Below, piece by piece: positions 5,386 through 12,588 of a stretch of 25,789 bases of DNA. Position numbers and translations under genes: made by a program. The first letter of the stretch is position 1. Every line of letters begins with the position of its first letter. Source of the DNA: a virus; IMG/VR virus record IMGVR_UViG_3300009603_000053, positions 1 to 25,789 of that record; one strand, 5' to 3'. Under the pieces are notes generated by a model. It did no database searches. It was given only the letters and a program-made list of their open reading frames with translations, and was not told where the DNA came from.

Positions 5386-6577
5386 CGTAATGATCGACCA
5401 AATGCTGCAAAGGCCCGGATCCTATTATCACCTGTTTCCCACTGGTCGGCAGGGTCGAAAAGCCATATACGAAGGAATCGGAAAAAACGGGATTGCCTAC
5501 ATGGACCATTTCCCGAAACAGATCATTGCCCGGAAAAACGACCAGGAAATGCTGGTCGAGGTCAAGGGGGAAAAGGGACATTCTATTTACCAGGTGGTCG
5601 GAACGGATAAGGGTATGGATTACCTTAGAGGAACCAACCCGGTCGGCGTTATCTTTTCAGAGTATTCGAGAATGAGCCCGGCGGTATGGGATACGATCCG
5701 CCCAATCCTCCGGGAGAACGAGGGTTGGGCGATTTTTGCCTACACGCCCTGGGGCGAGAATCACGGTTACGATTTATATAACATGGCCAAGGATAATGAT
5801 GAATGGTTCGCATCGTTTCTAACCGTTGATGATACGGTGGATCATGACGGCAAGCGCCTGATTTCCGATGCGGATGTCGAAGAGGAACGCAAATCCGGTA
5901 TGAGCAAAGAAATGGTTGCCCAGGAATTTTATTGTAGCTTTCAATCGGCATTGCCAGGGGCGTATTTTGCCAGTGAAATGGAATCCGCCCTGGAACAAGG
6001 GAGAATTACCCAGGTGGCTTATGAACCCGAGATCCCGGTTTCAACTTACTGGGATCTGGGACTTGCGGACGCCAATGCGATTTGGTTCGCGCAGCATGTC
6101 GGTAACGAAACCAGGCTGATTGATTATTATGAAAATTCCGGTGAGGGCCTGGTTCATTACATCCAGTTACTCCGGAGCAAGGAATATGTTTATGATCGGC
6201 ATCATGCACCGCATGACATCGAGGTTCGGGAATTTTCCACGGGAAGATCCAGGCGTGACACGGCGCTTAACCTCGGGATTGATTTTATAGTGGGCAAAAA
6301 GATTGACAAGATGGAATCCATCGATTCGCTCCGGCGCTATCTAGGCCGTTGCTGGTTTGACCAGGTAAAATGCAAAGTGGGGATTGCGGCATTGAGGAAT
6401 TATCATAAGGCATTTAATGACAAGACCCGGACCTTTTCCTCGCCGGTCCATGATTGGAGCTCGCACGGGGTAGATGCACTGATGGAATGTTCGAATGCCT
6501 ATTACCTGGACGGGTTTGAAGATACCAACCGGAAACAGACTCAAACCCTCAATGATTACGATATTTTTAATTCGTAA
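5249..6577 (+). CDS. terL: Terminase large subunit
   Basis: A 442-residue DNA-packaging motor with an ATPase followed by a nuclease domain. YRPRSYQKPVW (10-20) is the adenine-binding Q region. TWHRRAGKD (33-41) is the Walker A variant with Arg-Ala-Gly-Lys, VGVIFSE (132-138) is Walker B ending in the catalytic Glu, and AYTPWGE (164-170) is the coupling motif. The RNase H-like nuclease has Asp269 (TYWDLGLAD), Asp323 (PHDIEVRE), and Asp402 or Asp409 in HDWSSHGVDAL. The length is normal for podoviral terminases of this type. GGAGG at 5238-5242 lies 6 bases before ATG 5249, deciding the start despite overlap with the upstream gene. It works at the portal vertex to pump DNA into the prohead. Confidence 0.95.
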   Translation: MSNISIPHLYRPRSYQKPVWLAMELGVKRLVLTWHRRAGKDCTSLNVMIDQMLQRPGSYYHLFPTGRQGRKAIYEGIGKNGIAYMDHFPKQIIARKNDQEMLVEVKGEKGHSIYQVVGTDKGMDYLRGTNPVGVIFSEYSRMSPAVWDTIRPILRENEGWAIFAYTPWGENHGYDLYNMAKDNDEWFASFLTVDDTVDHDGKRLISDADVEEERKSGMSKEMVAQEFYCSFQSALPGAYFASEMESALEQGRITQVAYEPEIPVSTYWDLGLADANAIWFAQHVGNETRLIDYYENSGEGLVHYIQLLRSKEYVYDRHHAPHDIEVREFSTGRSRRDTALNLGIDFIVGKKIDKMESIDSLRRYLGRCWFDQVKCKVGIAALRNYHKAFNDKTRTFSSPVHDWSSHGVDALMECSNAYYLDGFEDTNRKQTQTLNDYDIFNS

Positions 6578-6665
6578 GAAAATTTAACATTTCACTAGGA
6601 TTTTGATTGCCAATTCGATTAGGTTTTATTTACCTTTAACCAAGAATACTAAAGGAGTAAAAAAA

Positions 6666-6929
6666 ATGGGTTTTATTTTTTCGCCGCCAAAAATGCCAAG
6701 TCCTCCCCCCTTACCTCCGCCGCCCAAACCGATTGTGATGCAACCGGTTCCCGAGCCGCCTCCGCCGCCCGAGCCGCCGAAAGAGATTGACAGATCGGCC
6801 GAGGAAAAAGAGGAACGCATGGCAATCCTGGCGAGGAAACGTCAGGGACGAAGATCAACCATTATGACAGGGGCTTTAGGCGATACATCCGAGGCGAGTG
6901 CTTATAAGAAAAAATTGTTAGGAGACTAG
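6666..6929 (+). CDS. Proline-rich structural-module protein
   Basis: An 87-residue product with an N-terminal GFIFSPP, then a long polyproline region (about residues 6-45, including PPPLPPPPKP and EPPPPPEPP). A charged helix (ERMAILARKRQGRRSTIMTG) and a GD-ending tail follow. Many T7-like and BPP-1-like phages carry such a gene between terminase and portal, with the same R-R/G-R-x-S-T-I-x-T-G-x-x-G core. Its role is not established, though it may be a minor virion component. AAGGAG at 6651-6656 precedes ATG 6666; a longer in-frame start at 6603 lacks a site. The 88 bases before it, 6578-6665, are A/T-rich and hold no clear signal beyond a weak TTGATT...TATTTA. Confidence 0.8.
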   Translation: MGFIFSPPKMPSPPPLPPPPKPIVMQPVPEPPPPPEPPKEIDRSAEEKEERMAILARKRQGRRSTIMTGALGDTSEASAYKKKLLGD

Positions 6930-8588
6930 ATGCCAGATGTTATTTCGTTGATCAAGCGACACGATAAACTGAAACAACGGCGCACCCAATGGGAGCCATT
7001 TTTCAGAGATGTCCGGGATTATATTCGACCGAGAAAAGGCAAAGTGGATTCGTCAATTCATCAGTTCGGCCAACCGCTGACCAATAAGAGATTTGATTCT
7101 ACGGCCACGGAAGCGAATAGACTCCTTGCATTATCGATGCAGAACTCCCTCTGCCCGAGTTCAGTGATCTGGTACAAGTTGAAGATCCCCGAAGCTCACC
7201 GAATGGCAGAGCTTAATGATGATCCGGCAGTTCAGGCATGGTTCAACCAAGTCAGTGAAAAAATGTTCTATACCATGCACACTAGTAATTTCTACAGTGT
7301 GATCGGTGAGGCATTTTTGGATTACACTTCATTCGGTACCATCTGCATCATGGTCGATGAAGATGACCTGACCCATCCAAACTTTAACGGGATCATTTAT
7401 AAATCCATGCCGATTGGTGAATTTGTGTTTGCCGAGGACCGGCGTGGTGTACCTGATACATTATTTTGGGAATACAAGTTAAGTGCCAGGCAAGCCGCCC
7501 AGCAATTCGGGTTGAAGAATTTGCCCGAGGTCGTACGCGAAGCCGCCCAGGAAAAACCCGATGAAGAATATGATTTTCTCCGCGTGGTGCTTCCGGCCGA
7601 GGATTACTATTCGAAAAAACGCCGCGGTAAAGAAACCAAAGCATGGACCTCAATCGATATATTTTCACACGGTAAAGAAAAAGTTGCCGAGAGTGGATAC
7701 AACGAATTTCCTTATGCCATCGGAAGGTTTGCCAAGGAATCCGGCGAGCTCTGGGGAAGGTCCCCGGCCGATGTTGCCATGGCCGACATTAAAGTTTTAA
7801 ACAAGATCCGCGAGCTCGAACTACGCGCACTCAACAAGGCAGTCGATCCGCCACTGATCGCACCGCACCAGGGAATAGTCGGCGCTTTTAAACTTATTCC
7901 AGGAGCGATTAATTATTCACGCGAACCCGAACGCATTAAATTTTTACCATTCGAAGGCCGCTTTGATCTCACCAATCTAAAAGGGGATGAACTCAAACGC
8001 GGTATCCGGTCCATGTTCATGGCGGATCAGTTGATCATGCCGGAAAAACCGAACATGACCGCGCAAGAAGTTATTGAATTAAGGGATCAGTTTCAGCGTA
8101 TGTTAGGCCCCACGGTTTCACGTTTTGAATCCGAGGTGCTTAATCCGCTGGTAATTCGTACGTTCGCCATTGGTTTCAGGACCGGGCTGTTTCCTCCTCC
8201 TCCGGAAGCATTGCACGGGCTCAATGAAATCGATGTCGAATTCGTTGGGAGCTTGGCCAAGGCACAAAAACTTAGTGACGTTTCAGCTATAACACAGTGG
8301 TTTGGTATGCTTGGCCAGGCGGCCCAATTTGCTCCGGATATTCTTGACATCGTGGATTTTGAAGAGGCATTAAGAATTCTCGGTGATCGCCTGGCGGTTC
8401 CGGGTGAAGCACTCAAATCGAAAGCGGCATTGCAGCAATTAAGAACGGTCAAGGCAGAACAGATGCAACAACAACAACAAACAAACGAATTGATGCAAGC
8501 GGCCCAAGGGGTGAGTATGGCCGGTCCCGGCATCAAGGCACTAGCGGAGGCAAATGAAAAAACAGAGGGAGTGGGAGCCGAAGTTTGA
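6930..8588 (+). CDS. Portal (head-tail connector) protein
   Basis: A 552-residue protein of the T7 gp8-like head-tail connector family, which forms the dodecameric ring through which DNA enters and leaves. Family features are the N-terminal helix QRRTQWEPFFRDVRDYI and then RFDSTATEANRLLALSMQN. Further on are SFGTICIMVDEDD, the SPADVAMADIKVLNKI region and the wing/clip region with KAVDPPLIAP. The C-terminal barrel has GPTVSRFESEVLNPLVIRTF, and the tail is Gln-rich (MQQQQQTNELMQAAQ). The length is typical (500-560). The ATG directly follows the preceding TAG. The 3' end overlaps the next gene by 35 bases. Confidence 0.95.
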   Translation: MPDVISLIKRHDKLKQRRTQWEPFFRDVRDYIRPRKGKVDSSIHQFGQPLTNKRFDSTATEANRLLALSMQNSLCPSSVIWYKLKIPEAHRMAELNDDPAVQAWFNQVSEKMFYTMHTSNFYSVIGEAFLDYTSFGTICIMVDEDDLTHPNFNGIIYKSMPIGEFVFAEDRRGVPDTLFWEYKLSARQAAQQFGLKNLPEVVREAAQEKPDEEYDFLRVVLPAEDYYSKKRRGKETKAWTSIDIFSHGKEKVAESGYNEFPYAIGRFAKESGELWGRSPADVAMADIKVLNKIRELELRALNKAVDPPLIAPHQGIVGAFKLIPGAINYSREPERIKFLPFEGRFDLTNLKGDELKRGIRSMFMADQLIMPEKPNMTAQEVIELRDQFQRMLGPTVSRFESEVLNPLVIRTFAIGFRTGLFPPPPEALHGLNEIDVEFVGSLAKAQKLSDVSAITQWFGMLGQAAQFAPDILDIVDFEEALRILGDRLAVPGEALKSKAALQQLRTVKAEQMQQQQQTNELMQAAQGVSMAGPGIKALAEANEKTEGVGAEV

Positions 8589-8811
8589 TGAAGAGGACCG
8601 CAAAAAAGTAGCGGTCAATTATTTTCATTGTTTCAATACTGAATCCGGTCTGGAGGTATTAAAGGATTTGGAAGAGATGTACCAGGGAAAATCCAGTGTA
8701 GTAGCCAATGATCCTTATGGGACTTATTTCCAGGAGGGTTGTCGGTTTGTTTATTTACTGATCAAGGAAACGGTCAAACTTGGTGAAGAACTAAAATCAA
8801 AAGGAGAATAA
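8554..8811 (+). CDS. Bbp19-like phage structural protein
   Basis: An 85-residue protein resembling Bordetella phage Bbp19, encoded between portal and scaffold in this phage group. Matching points are a Phe...Ser/Thr-x-x-Gly-x-x-Val-Leu-x-x-Leu core (CFNTESGLEVLKDLEEMY), then a NDPYGTYFQEGCRFV segment. In the family the latter reads as Asp-Pro followed by x-x-Glu-Gly-x-Arg, then a hydrophobic helix and Ile-Lys. The molecular role is not known. It starts inside the portal gene in another frame and ends 3 bases before the scaffold gene. Its own 3' end (AAAGGAGAATAA) provides the scaffold ribosome-binding site. Confidence 0.75.
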   Translation: MKKQREWEPKFDEEDRKKVAVNYFHCFNTESGLEVLKDLEEMYQGKSSVVANDPYGTYFQEGCRFVYLLIKETVKLGEELKSKGE

Positions 8812-8814
8812 TTT

Positions 8815-9654
8815 ATGGCAACTGAAACGCAAGAGCCGGTAACCGACACCTCGAGCGAATCTGAAGCAGCGCCGCTGGAAGCACCAGCCACATGGATTGA
8901 TGATGTTCCGGAGGATTACCGGGAAGAAAAATCGTTAAGCAAATATCAATCGGTCGGTGACCTGGCAAAAGGCCATGTACACCTTTCCCGGATGATGGGG
9001 AACTCGGTCAAGATCCCCGGCGAAGAGTCAACCGATGAAGAGCGTAACGATTTTTATACCAAGCTGGGGCGCCCGGAAACGGCGGACAAGTATGAGTATG
9101 CACGCCCGGATATGCCGGAAGGAATGTCATACGATGAAGATTCAGAAAAAGCATTCAAACAACTGGCGCATGACCAGGGCATCACGCAAACACAATTAGG
9201 ATCCATCCTGGATTTTTATAATAAGTTTGCCCTGGATTCCCAAATTGACCAGAAATTGCACATGGATGAAGCCTATTTTAAAGGCGAGGCGGCACTGCAA
9301 AAAGAATGGGGAATGAAGGGGTACGATCGTAACGTGGCGATCGCACAACGGGCCATGAAAGAATTTGGTGGTCCGGAGCTCGAGAAATTATTAACCACGG
9401 ATCCCCGTGGTTCCCATCCGGCGCTGATCAAAGCGTTTTACCAGATGGGATTAAAAAGCCAAGAGGCTCGGCCATTGGATTCCGAACATGATTCCAGTTT
9501 TCTTGATGTTGGCTCGGCGTTGAAGGAAATTGAAAATTTCAACAAGCCCGGACATAAACATTATAAAGCGTACTGGGACAAGAACGATCCCAAGCATGCC
9601 GAGGCTATTGCTTTCCGGGATCGCCTGTTTGATATGGCTTACCCGGAGGAATAA
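8815..9654 (+). CDS. Capsid scaffolding protein
   Basis: A 279-residue acidic protein with a disordered N-terminus rich in Glu, Ser, Thr and Ala (TETQEPVTDTSSESEAAPLE). There follows WIDDVPEDYREEKSLSKYQS with VGDLAKGHVHLSRMMG, a segment common in podoviral scaffolds, and FYTKLGRPETADKYEYARPD, the hallmark G-R-P-x-x-x-x-x-Y motif. The middle is long helices, and the C-terminus carries HKHYKAYWDKNDPKHAEAI, likely the capsid-binding end. Scaffold subunits line the inside of the prohead and leave before or during packaging. Position between portal and capsid is canonical. AAAGGAG is well placed. Confidence 0.9.
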   Translation: MATETQEPVTDTSSESEAAPLEAPATWIDDVPEDYREEKSLSKYQSVGDLAKGHVHLSRMMGNSVKIPGEESTDEERNDFYTKLGRPETADKYEYARPDMPEGMSYDEDSEKAFKQLAHDQGITQTQLGSILDFYNKFALDSQIDQKLHMDEAYFKGEAALQKEWGMKGYDRNVAIAQRAMKEFGGPELEKLLTTDPRGSHPALIKAFYQMGLKSQEARPLDSEHDSSFLDVGSALKEIENFNKPGHKHYKAYWDKNDPKHAEAIAFRDRLFDMAYPEE

Positions 9655-9909
9655 ATGGAAAGCAATATTACATGCGGCGAGTGTAAAAATTTTGGTAAGA
9701 AACGAATCGTATTATCGAGAAAGGAAAATCCATTTCGCCTCGGAAGGTTAAGAGGCAAGAAATTTGATTATTGTTTGCATTACGATCAACCAGCCAGGAG
9801 CGAAGATTTTTACGGGTTATGCGAGGTAGCAATTCGTAAGCCGGTAGAGATCGAAGATCCCGGCATCACAACTACGGACCCGGTAACGGATCCTCCGCTA
9901 GTTGCATAG
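9655..9909 (+). CDS. Small cysteine-containing protein between scaffold and capsid
   Basis: An 84-residue product beginning MESNITCGECKNFGKKRIVL. Cys7-x2-Cys10, a later Cys in FDYCLHYDQ and another in GLCEVAIRKP form a four-cysteine pattern, C-x2-C...C...C, like that of the small protein at 830-1012. It may bind a metal ion. The C-terminus is Pro/Thr/Asp-rich (DPGITTTDPVTDPPLVA) and probably disordered. The ATG follows the scaffold stop directly, and GGAGG within the scaffold end lies 5 bases before it. No family recognised. Confidence 0.72.
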   Translation: MESNITCGECKNFGKKRIVLSRKENPFRLGRLRGKKFDYCLHYDQPARSEDFYGLCEVAIRKPVEIEDPGITTTDPVTDPPLVA

Positions 9910-9917
9910 CAGTACCC

Positions 9918-10004
9918 CGGATACCCCGTAAGGGCCCAACCGTTGTATCCGAGAGCCCGATGGTCGGTTACCTCTCTATATTATTAATCCTCATTGAGAG
10001 GTAA
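9918..10004 (+). promoter_or_regulatory. Two hairpins in the capsid leader, one hiding the ribosome-binding site
   Basis: CGGATAC (9918-9924) pairs with GTATCCG (9945-9951). TTACCTCTC (9968-9976) pairs with GAGAGGTAA (9996-10004) across a 19-base loop. The second stem contains GAGAGG, the only ribosome-binding site for the capsid ATG at 10010, so folding would block initiation. The 100-base leader has no long T-run, so it is not a standard terminator. It could tune capsid translation or stabilise the mRNA. Confidence 0.5.
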
Positions 10005-10009
10005 ATGAA

Positions 10010-11412
10010 ATGAGCACTGAAGTCAACAAGGCTTTTGTCAACAAGTATCGCTCCAATTTCATTCACCTTGCCCAGCAAAAAGGTTCGCGTTTGCGAAACT
10101 TTGTGCGAGTGAATGAGGGTGTAGTAGGTAAGGCAGATCATTTTGACCGCTTGGGTAGTACATCGGCGCAAAAAATGACAAGTCGGCATGCAGACACGCC
10201 GCTTATTTCTACACCCCACTCCAGGCGAAAAGTTGTGATGGAAGATTACAACTGGGCGGATCAAAAAATAGGTCCCTTTACATGGCAACATGTATCGAAC
10301 AACTCCGTGAACTCAGGGAACCTCTTAACGGGTTATGCCGTAGACAATCCTGAGCCGAGCCTACTAATGGTAGGAAGGTGCAACGATCATCCCGGAAGGG
10401 AGTACATCACAAGCGTGATGGAAGCGCGGAGCAACCTTAATGGTTGATGATATGATCTGGTCTTTATGGAAACATAAAGCAGTGGGAAACCACGGATAAG
10501 GTTTTGCGAACCTTGTTGAACATATACGCTAGTGGACAAGGCAGATCAGATAAAAATGTTATCTGATCCCAAGTCCGAATATATGACCGCTGGAGTTTGG
10601 GCAATGGGTAGAACAATTGATGACTTGATTTTGGCCGCGATGACAGGAAACGCTACCAGCGTATCCTCGACCGATGCCGCGTCAGACGTAGCTCTACCTT
10701 CCGCGCAGAAAATAGTTCACGGGTTATTGCAATGGCCCCTTTACATGGTGACATGTATCGAAAAATTTTGTGAATTCATGGAACGCCTTATCGGGAAACC
10801 GAAGGTAATCATGAGCCAAGCCCACTAAGGTGGGAAGGTGCAACGACCATCCCGAAAGGGAGTACACCGCGAGTGCGGTGGAAGCGCAAAACAACCCAAT
10901 GGGTTGATGATATGGTCTGGTCTTTATGGAAACATAAAGCTGGGATAATCCCGGGCAAGGAATAACAAACCTTGTTGAACATAAACGCGGCTGGAATGAC
11001 TATGGCAAAACTACGAACTGCAAGGAAAATATTACGGGAGGCAGACATTGATCCCGATGAAGAACTTTATCTCGCCATCAGCGGAGATAAAATGGATGAT
11101 CTGTTTTCTGAATCAGGAACTCCGATCATCAATTTTGATTACAACGACAAGAAACCGATGGTTACCGGAAGCATAGGTGCCTTTTTCGGTTTTAATTTTA
11201 TTCACACAGAGCGACTCAATAACGATTCGGATGGTAACCAGCAAGTGTTGGCATGGGCCAAGTCTGGAGTGGGACTTTCTATCGGGCAAAATATCGAGAC
11301 TAAGATCTCGGAACGGCCAGATAAAAATTACTCATTTCAAACTTATGCCCAGATGTCACTGGGATCCGTAAGAATACAAGATAATCACGTTATTGAAATT
11401 GCTTGCCAATAA
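10010..11412 (+). CDS. Major capsid protein, split by two group I introns
   Basis: The coding sequence joins 10010-10261, 10529-10724 and 10988-11412 (873 bases, 290 residues). Without splicing, frame 1 stops at 10447 after a 145-residue truncated product. Splicing restores WAD-LVDKADQIKM and KIVHG-SAGMTMAKL, both conserved blocks of the podoviral capsid family sometimes named Phage_capsid_2. Other family blocks are TPHSRRKVVMEDYNWAD, GVWAMGRTIDDLILAAMTGN, DIDPDEELYLAIS and GAFFGFNFIHTERL. The subunit forms the icosahedral shell around scaffold and DNA. GAGAGG precedes the start, inside a hairpin. The splice junctions preserve frame exactly: GAT then CTA at the first, GGG T then CG GCT at the second. 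Reading the three open frames as separate genes is rejected, since each internal 'start' lies mid-fold. Confidence 0.93.
10262..10528 (+). ncRNA. Group I self-splicing intron 1 in the capsid gene (267 bases)
   Basis: The 5' exon ends in GGAU (10258-10261), which pairs with GUCC (10272-10275) to form P1 with the required U-G wobble. The intron ends in G10528. The 3' exon CUA (10529-10531) pairs with UAG (10269-10271) as P10. P2 is TACATG-gcaa-CATGTA (10279-10294). P4 is CTCAGG/CCTGAG (10312-10317, 10349-10354). CCTAC/GTAGG (10360-10364, 10370-10374) is another stem. P7 is GATCAT/ATGATC (10385-10390, 10452-10457), with a CATCAC/GTGATG hairpin between. P9 is CTTTATG-gaaa-CATAAAG (10462-10479). 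The P7/P9 arrangement resembles the IA2 introns of phage T4 (td). No endonuclease gene is present. Confidence 0.92.
10725..10987 (+). ncRNA. Group I self-splicing intron 2 in the capsid gene (263 bases)
   Basis: The 5' exon ends in GGGU (10721-10724), pairing with GCCC downstream in the intron as P1 with a U-G wobble; the intron ends in G10987. P2 is TACATG-gtga-CATGTA. P4 is TTCATG/CATGAG (10775-10780, 10810-10815). CCCAC/GTGGG is at 10821-10825 and 10830-10834. P7 is GACCAT/ATGGTC (10845-10850, 10912-10917). A CACCGC/GCGGTG hairpin lies at 10865-10880, and P9 CTTTATG-gaaa-CATAAAG at 10922-10939. The fold and much of the sequence match intron 1, with paired changes in P4, P7 and the variable hairpins. 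The P10 pairing is weak here. No endonuclease gene is present. Confidence 0.92.
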
Positions 11413-11424
11413 GGGAGGTGTACG

Positions 11425-11886
11425 ATGGCTACATATTATAGTACTGAATACACCACTCACCGTGATGGTCCGGACAAGAATGATCCGACAACCAGCAACG
11501 GCGTTGTGTATGAATATGCACGATTTACAGGGCAAGCACTTTCAAGCTCTGACACGGTTGAATTGATGAAGATCCCAGCCGGGGTCCGTATTTTACCGCA
11601 ATCTTTCATTATCGTTTCTGACCTAGAATCGTCAGCAACGGTTAACGTTGGATACGCGGCTCATACGGCACTCACCGATGGGTCTGCCGTGGCAGTCGAT
11701 GTTGATGCTTTCTGTAGTGCGATTGCGGCCGATTCCGCAAGGACGGTCACGCACTTTCATGAGAGCGGAACGCATGACACGGGCTACGTCACAACCGGGG
11801 AAATGATTTTGACCCTTGGTTTAGGCGCTGGCACATCAGTTTCCGCTGATACCTTTGACATGCATATTATGTATTGCAAAGGCTAA
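11425..11886 (+). CDS. Putative head decoration or minor structural protein
   Basis: A 153-residue protein with strong AAGGGAGGTG upstream (11410-11419), directly after the capsid gene. The sequence is beta-rich and Ser/Thr/Ala-rich (FTGQALSSSDTVELMKIPAG, VRILPQSFIIVSDLESS, TVNVGYAAHTALTDGSAVAV). This suggests a beta-sandwich of the sort found in capsid decoration and head-stabilising proteins. The Val-Glu-Leu-x-x-Ile-Pro-x-Gly-x-x-Ile/Val-Leu phrase recurs in small proteins encoded next to podoviral capsid genes. There is no signal peptide. Decoration is inferred from position, efficient translation signal and fold type; a tail protein is possible. Confidence 0.68.
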   Translation: MATYYSTEYTTHRDGPDKNDPTTSNGVVYEYARFTGQALSSSDTVELMKIPAGVRILPQSFIIVSDLESSATVNVGYAAHTALTDGSAVAVDVDAFCSAIAADSARTVTHFHESGTHDTGYVTTGEMILTLGLGAGTSVSADTFDMHIMYCKG

Positions 11887-11906
11887 CGCATAATTCTGTT
11901 TGTGAT

Positions 11907-11924
11907 CGGGCCTTTCGGGGCCCG
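11907..11924 (+). terminator. GC-rich hairpin after the head genes
   Basis: CGGGCC (11907-11912) pairs with GGCCCG (11919-11924) around TTTCGG. The all-G/C stem lies in the 126-base gap between head and tail genes. A T-run is lacking (GTTGCATC follows), so termination would be weak or partial; it may instead protect the end of the capsid message. Bases 11925-12012 show nothing further. Confidence 0.42.
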
Positions 11925-12012
11925 GTTGCATCAGGGTTACATATTAACCAAACCAAGATCGGGCAATCTACGGCATCTGAGGGAGTCCCGGATTTGGGAT
12001 TAAGGACCAATT

Positions 12013-12588
12013 ATGCCTTCAAAAGTTGATATTTGTAATGAGGCTCTTAATTTACTCGGCGCTAATACGATCAGTTCGTTGACCGAGAGTTCGACCACGG
12101 CCGTTTTATGCAATCGCATTTACGATACCGAGGTGGATTTTCTGCTCCGGCAACATAACTGGAACGCGGCGGTACAGGAGGCGAATCTCGCGGCTGTTAC
12201 CGGCACACCGATTGTTGGCTGGCTCTATAAATTTTTAATGCCGACTGACCCTTACTGTTTACGGGTGCTCAATGTTTATGACACCTCGGACGATGACCAG
12301 AATTTTCAATGTCGCGGCCGCCACATTTATTGCGATACCTCGGCGGTTGATATTATTTACATCGGGCGCATCACTGATCCGAGCGAATTTGATTCAATGA
12401 TGATGAAAACCTTGGTGGACCTTTTGGCTTACCGGCTGGCGTTCCCGGTGACCCGAAGTAAGGAAACTACGGAAACCATGTTTGCGGCGTACCGCAATAC
12501 CATGGCCGATGCCATGGCCGTGGATTCGCAAGAAGGCACACCGGAGGAATTAAAGAGTGATCACTTACTTGATGCGAGATTGCGTTAA
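12013..12588 (+). CDS. Tail tubular protein A-like (gp11-type) head-tail adaptor
   Basis: A 191-residue protein of the T7 gp11-like tail tube/adaptor family. The beginning, KVDICNEALNLLGANTISSL with nearby TAVLCNRIYD, is the family's N-terminal signature. FLLRQHNWNAAVQEANLAA matches the segment after it (usually R-x-x-x-W-x-F/N). The middle has the strands FLMPTDPYCLRVLNVYD and VDIIYIGRITDPSEFDSM, and the end has LAYRLAFPVTRSKET. The product forms the ring joining portal and tail nozzle. The length is typical. Its stop overlaps the next ATG by one base, giving the usual gp11-gp12 pair. Confidence 0.9.
   Translation: MPSKVDICNEALNLLGANTISSLTESSTTAVLCNRIYDTEVDFLLRQHNWNAAVQEANLAAVTGTPIVGWLYKFLMPTDPYCLRVLNVYDTSDDDQNFQCRGRHIYCDTSAVDIIYIGRITDPSEFDSMMMKTLVDLLAYRLAFPVTRSKETTETMFAAYRNTMADAMAVDSQEGTPEELKSDHLLDARLR

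Noticed and set aside
10532-10828. Open frame starting GTG at 10532 as an independent gene
   Set aside because: It is capsid exon 2 followed by intron sequence; the GTG is an internal valine of the spliced protein and the stop lies inside intron 2.
10972-11412. Open frame starting TTG at 10972 as an independent gene
   Set aside because: Its first codons are the conserved 3' end of intron 2; true coding resumes at 10988 as capsid exon 3.
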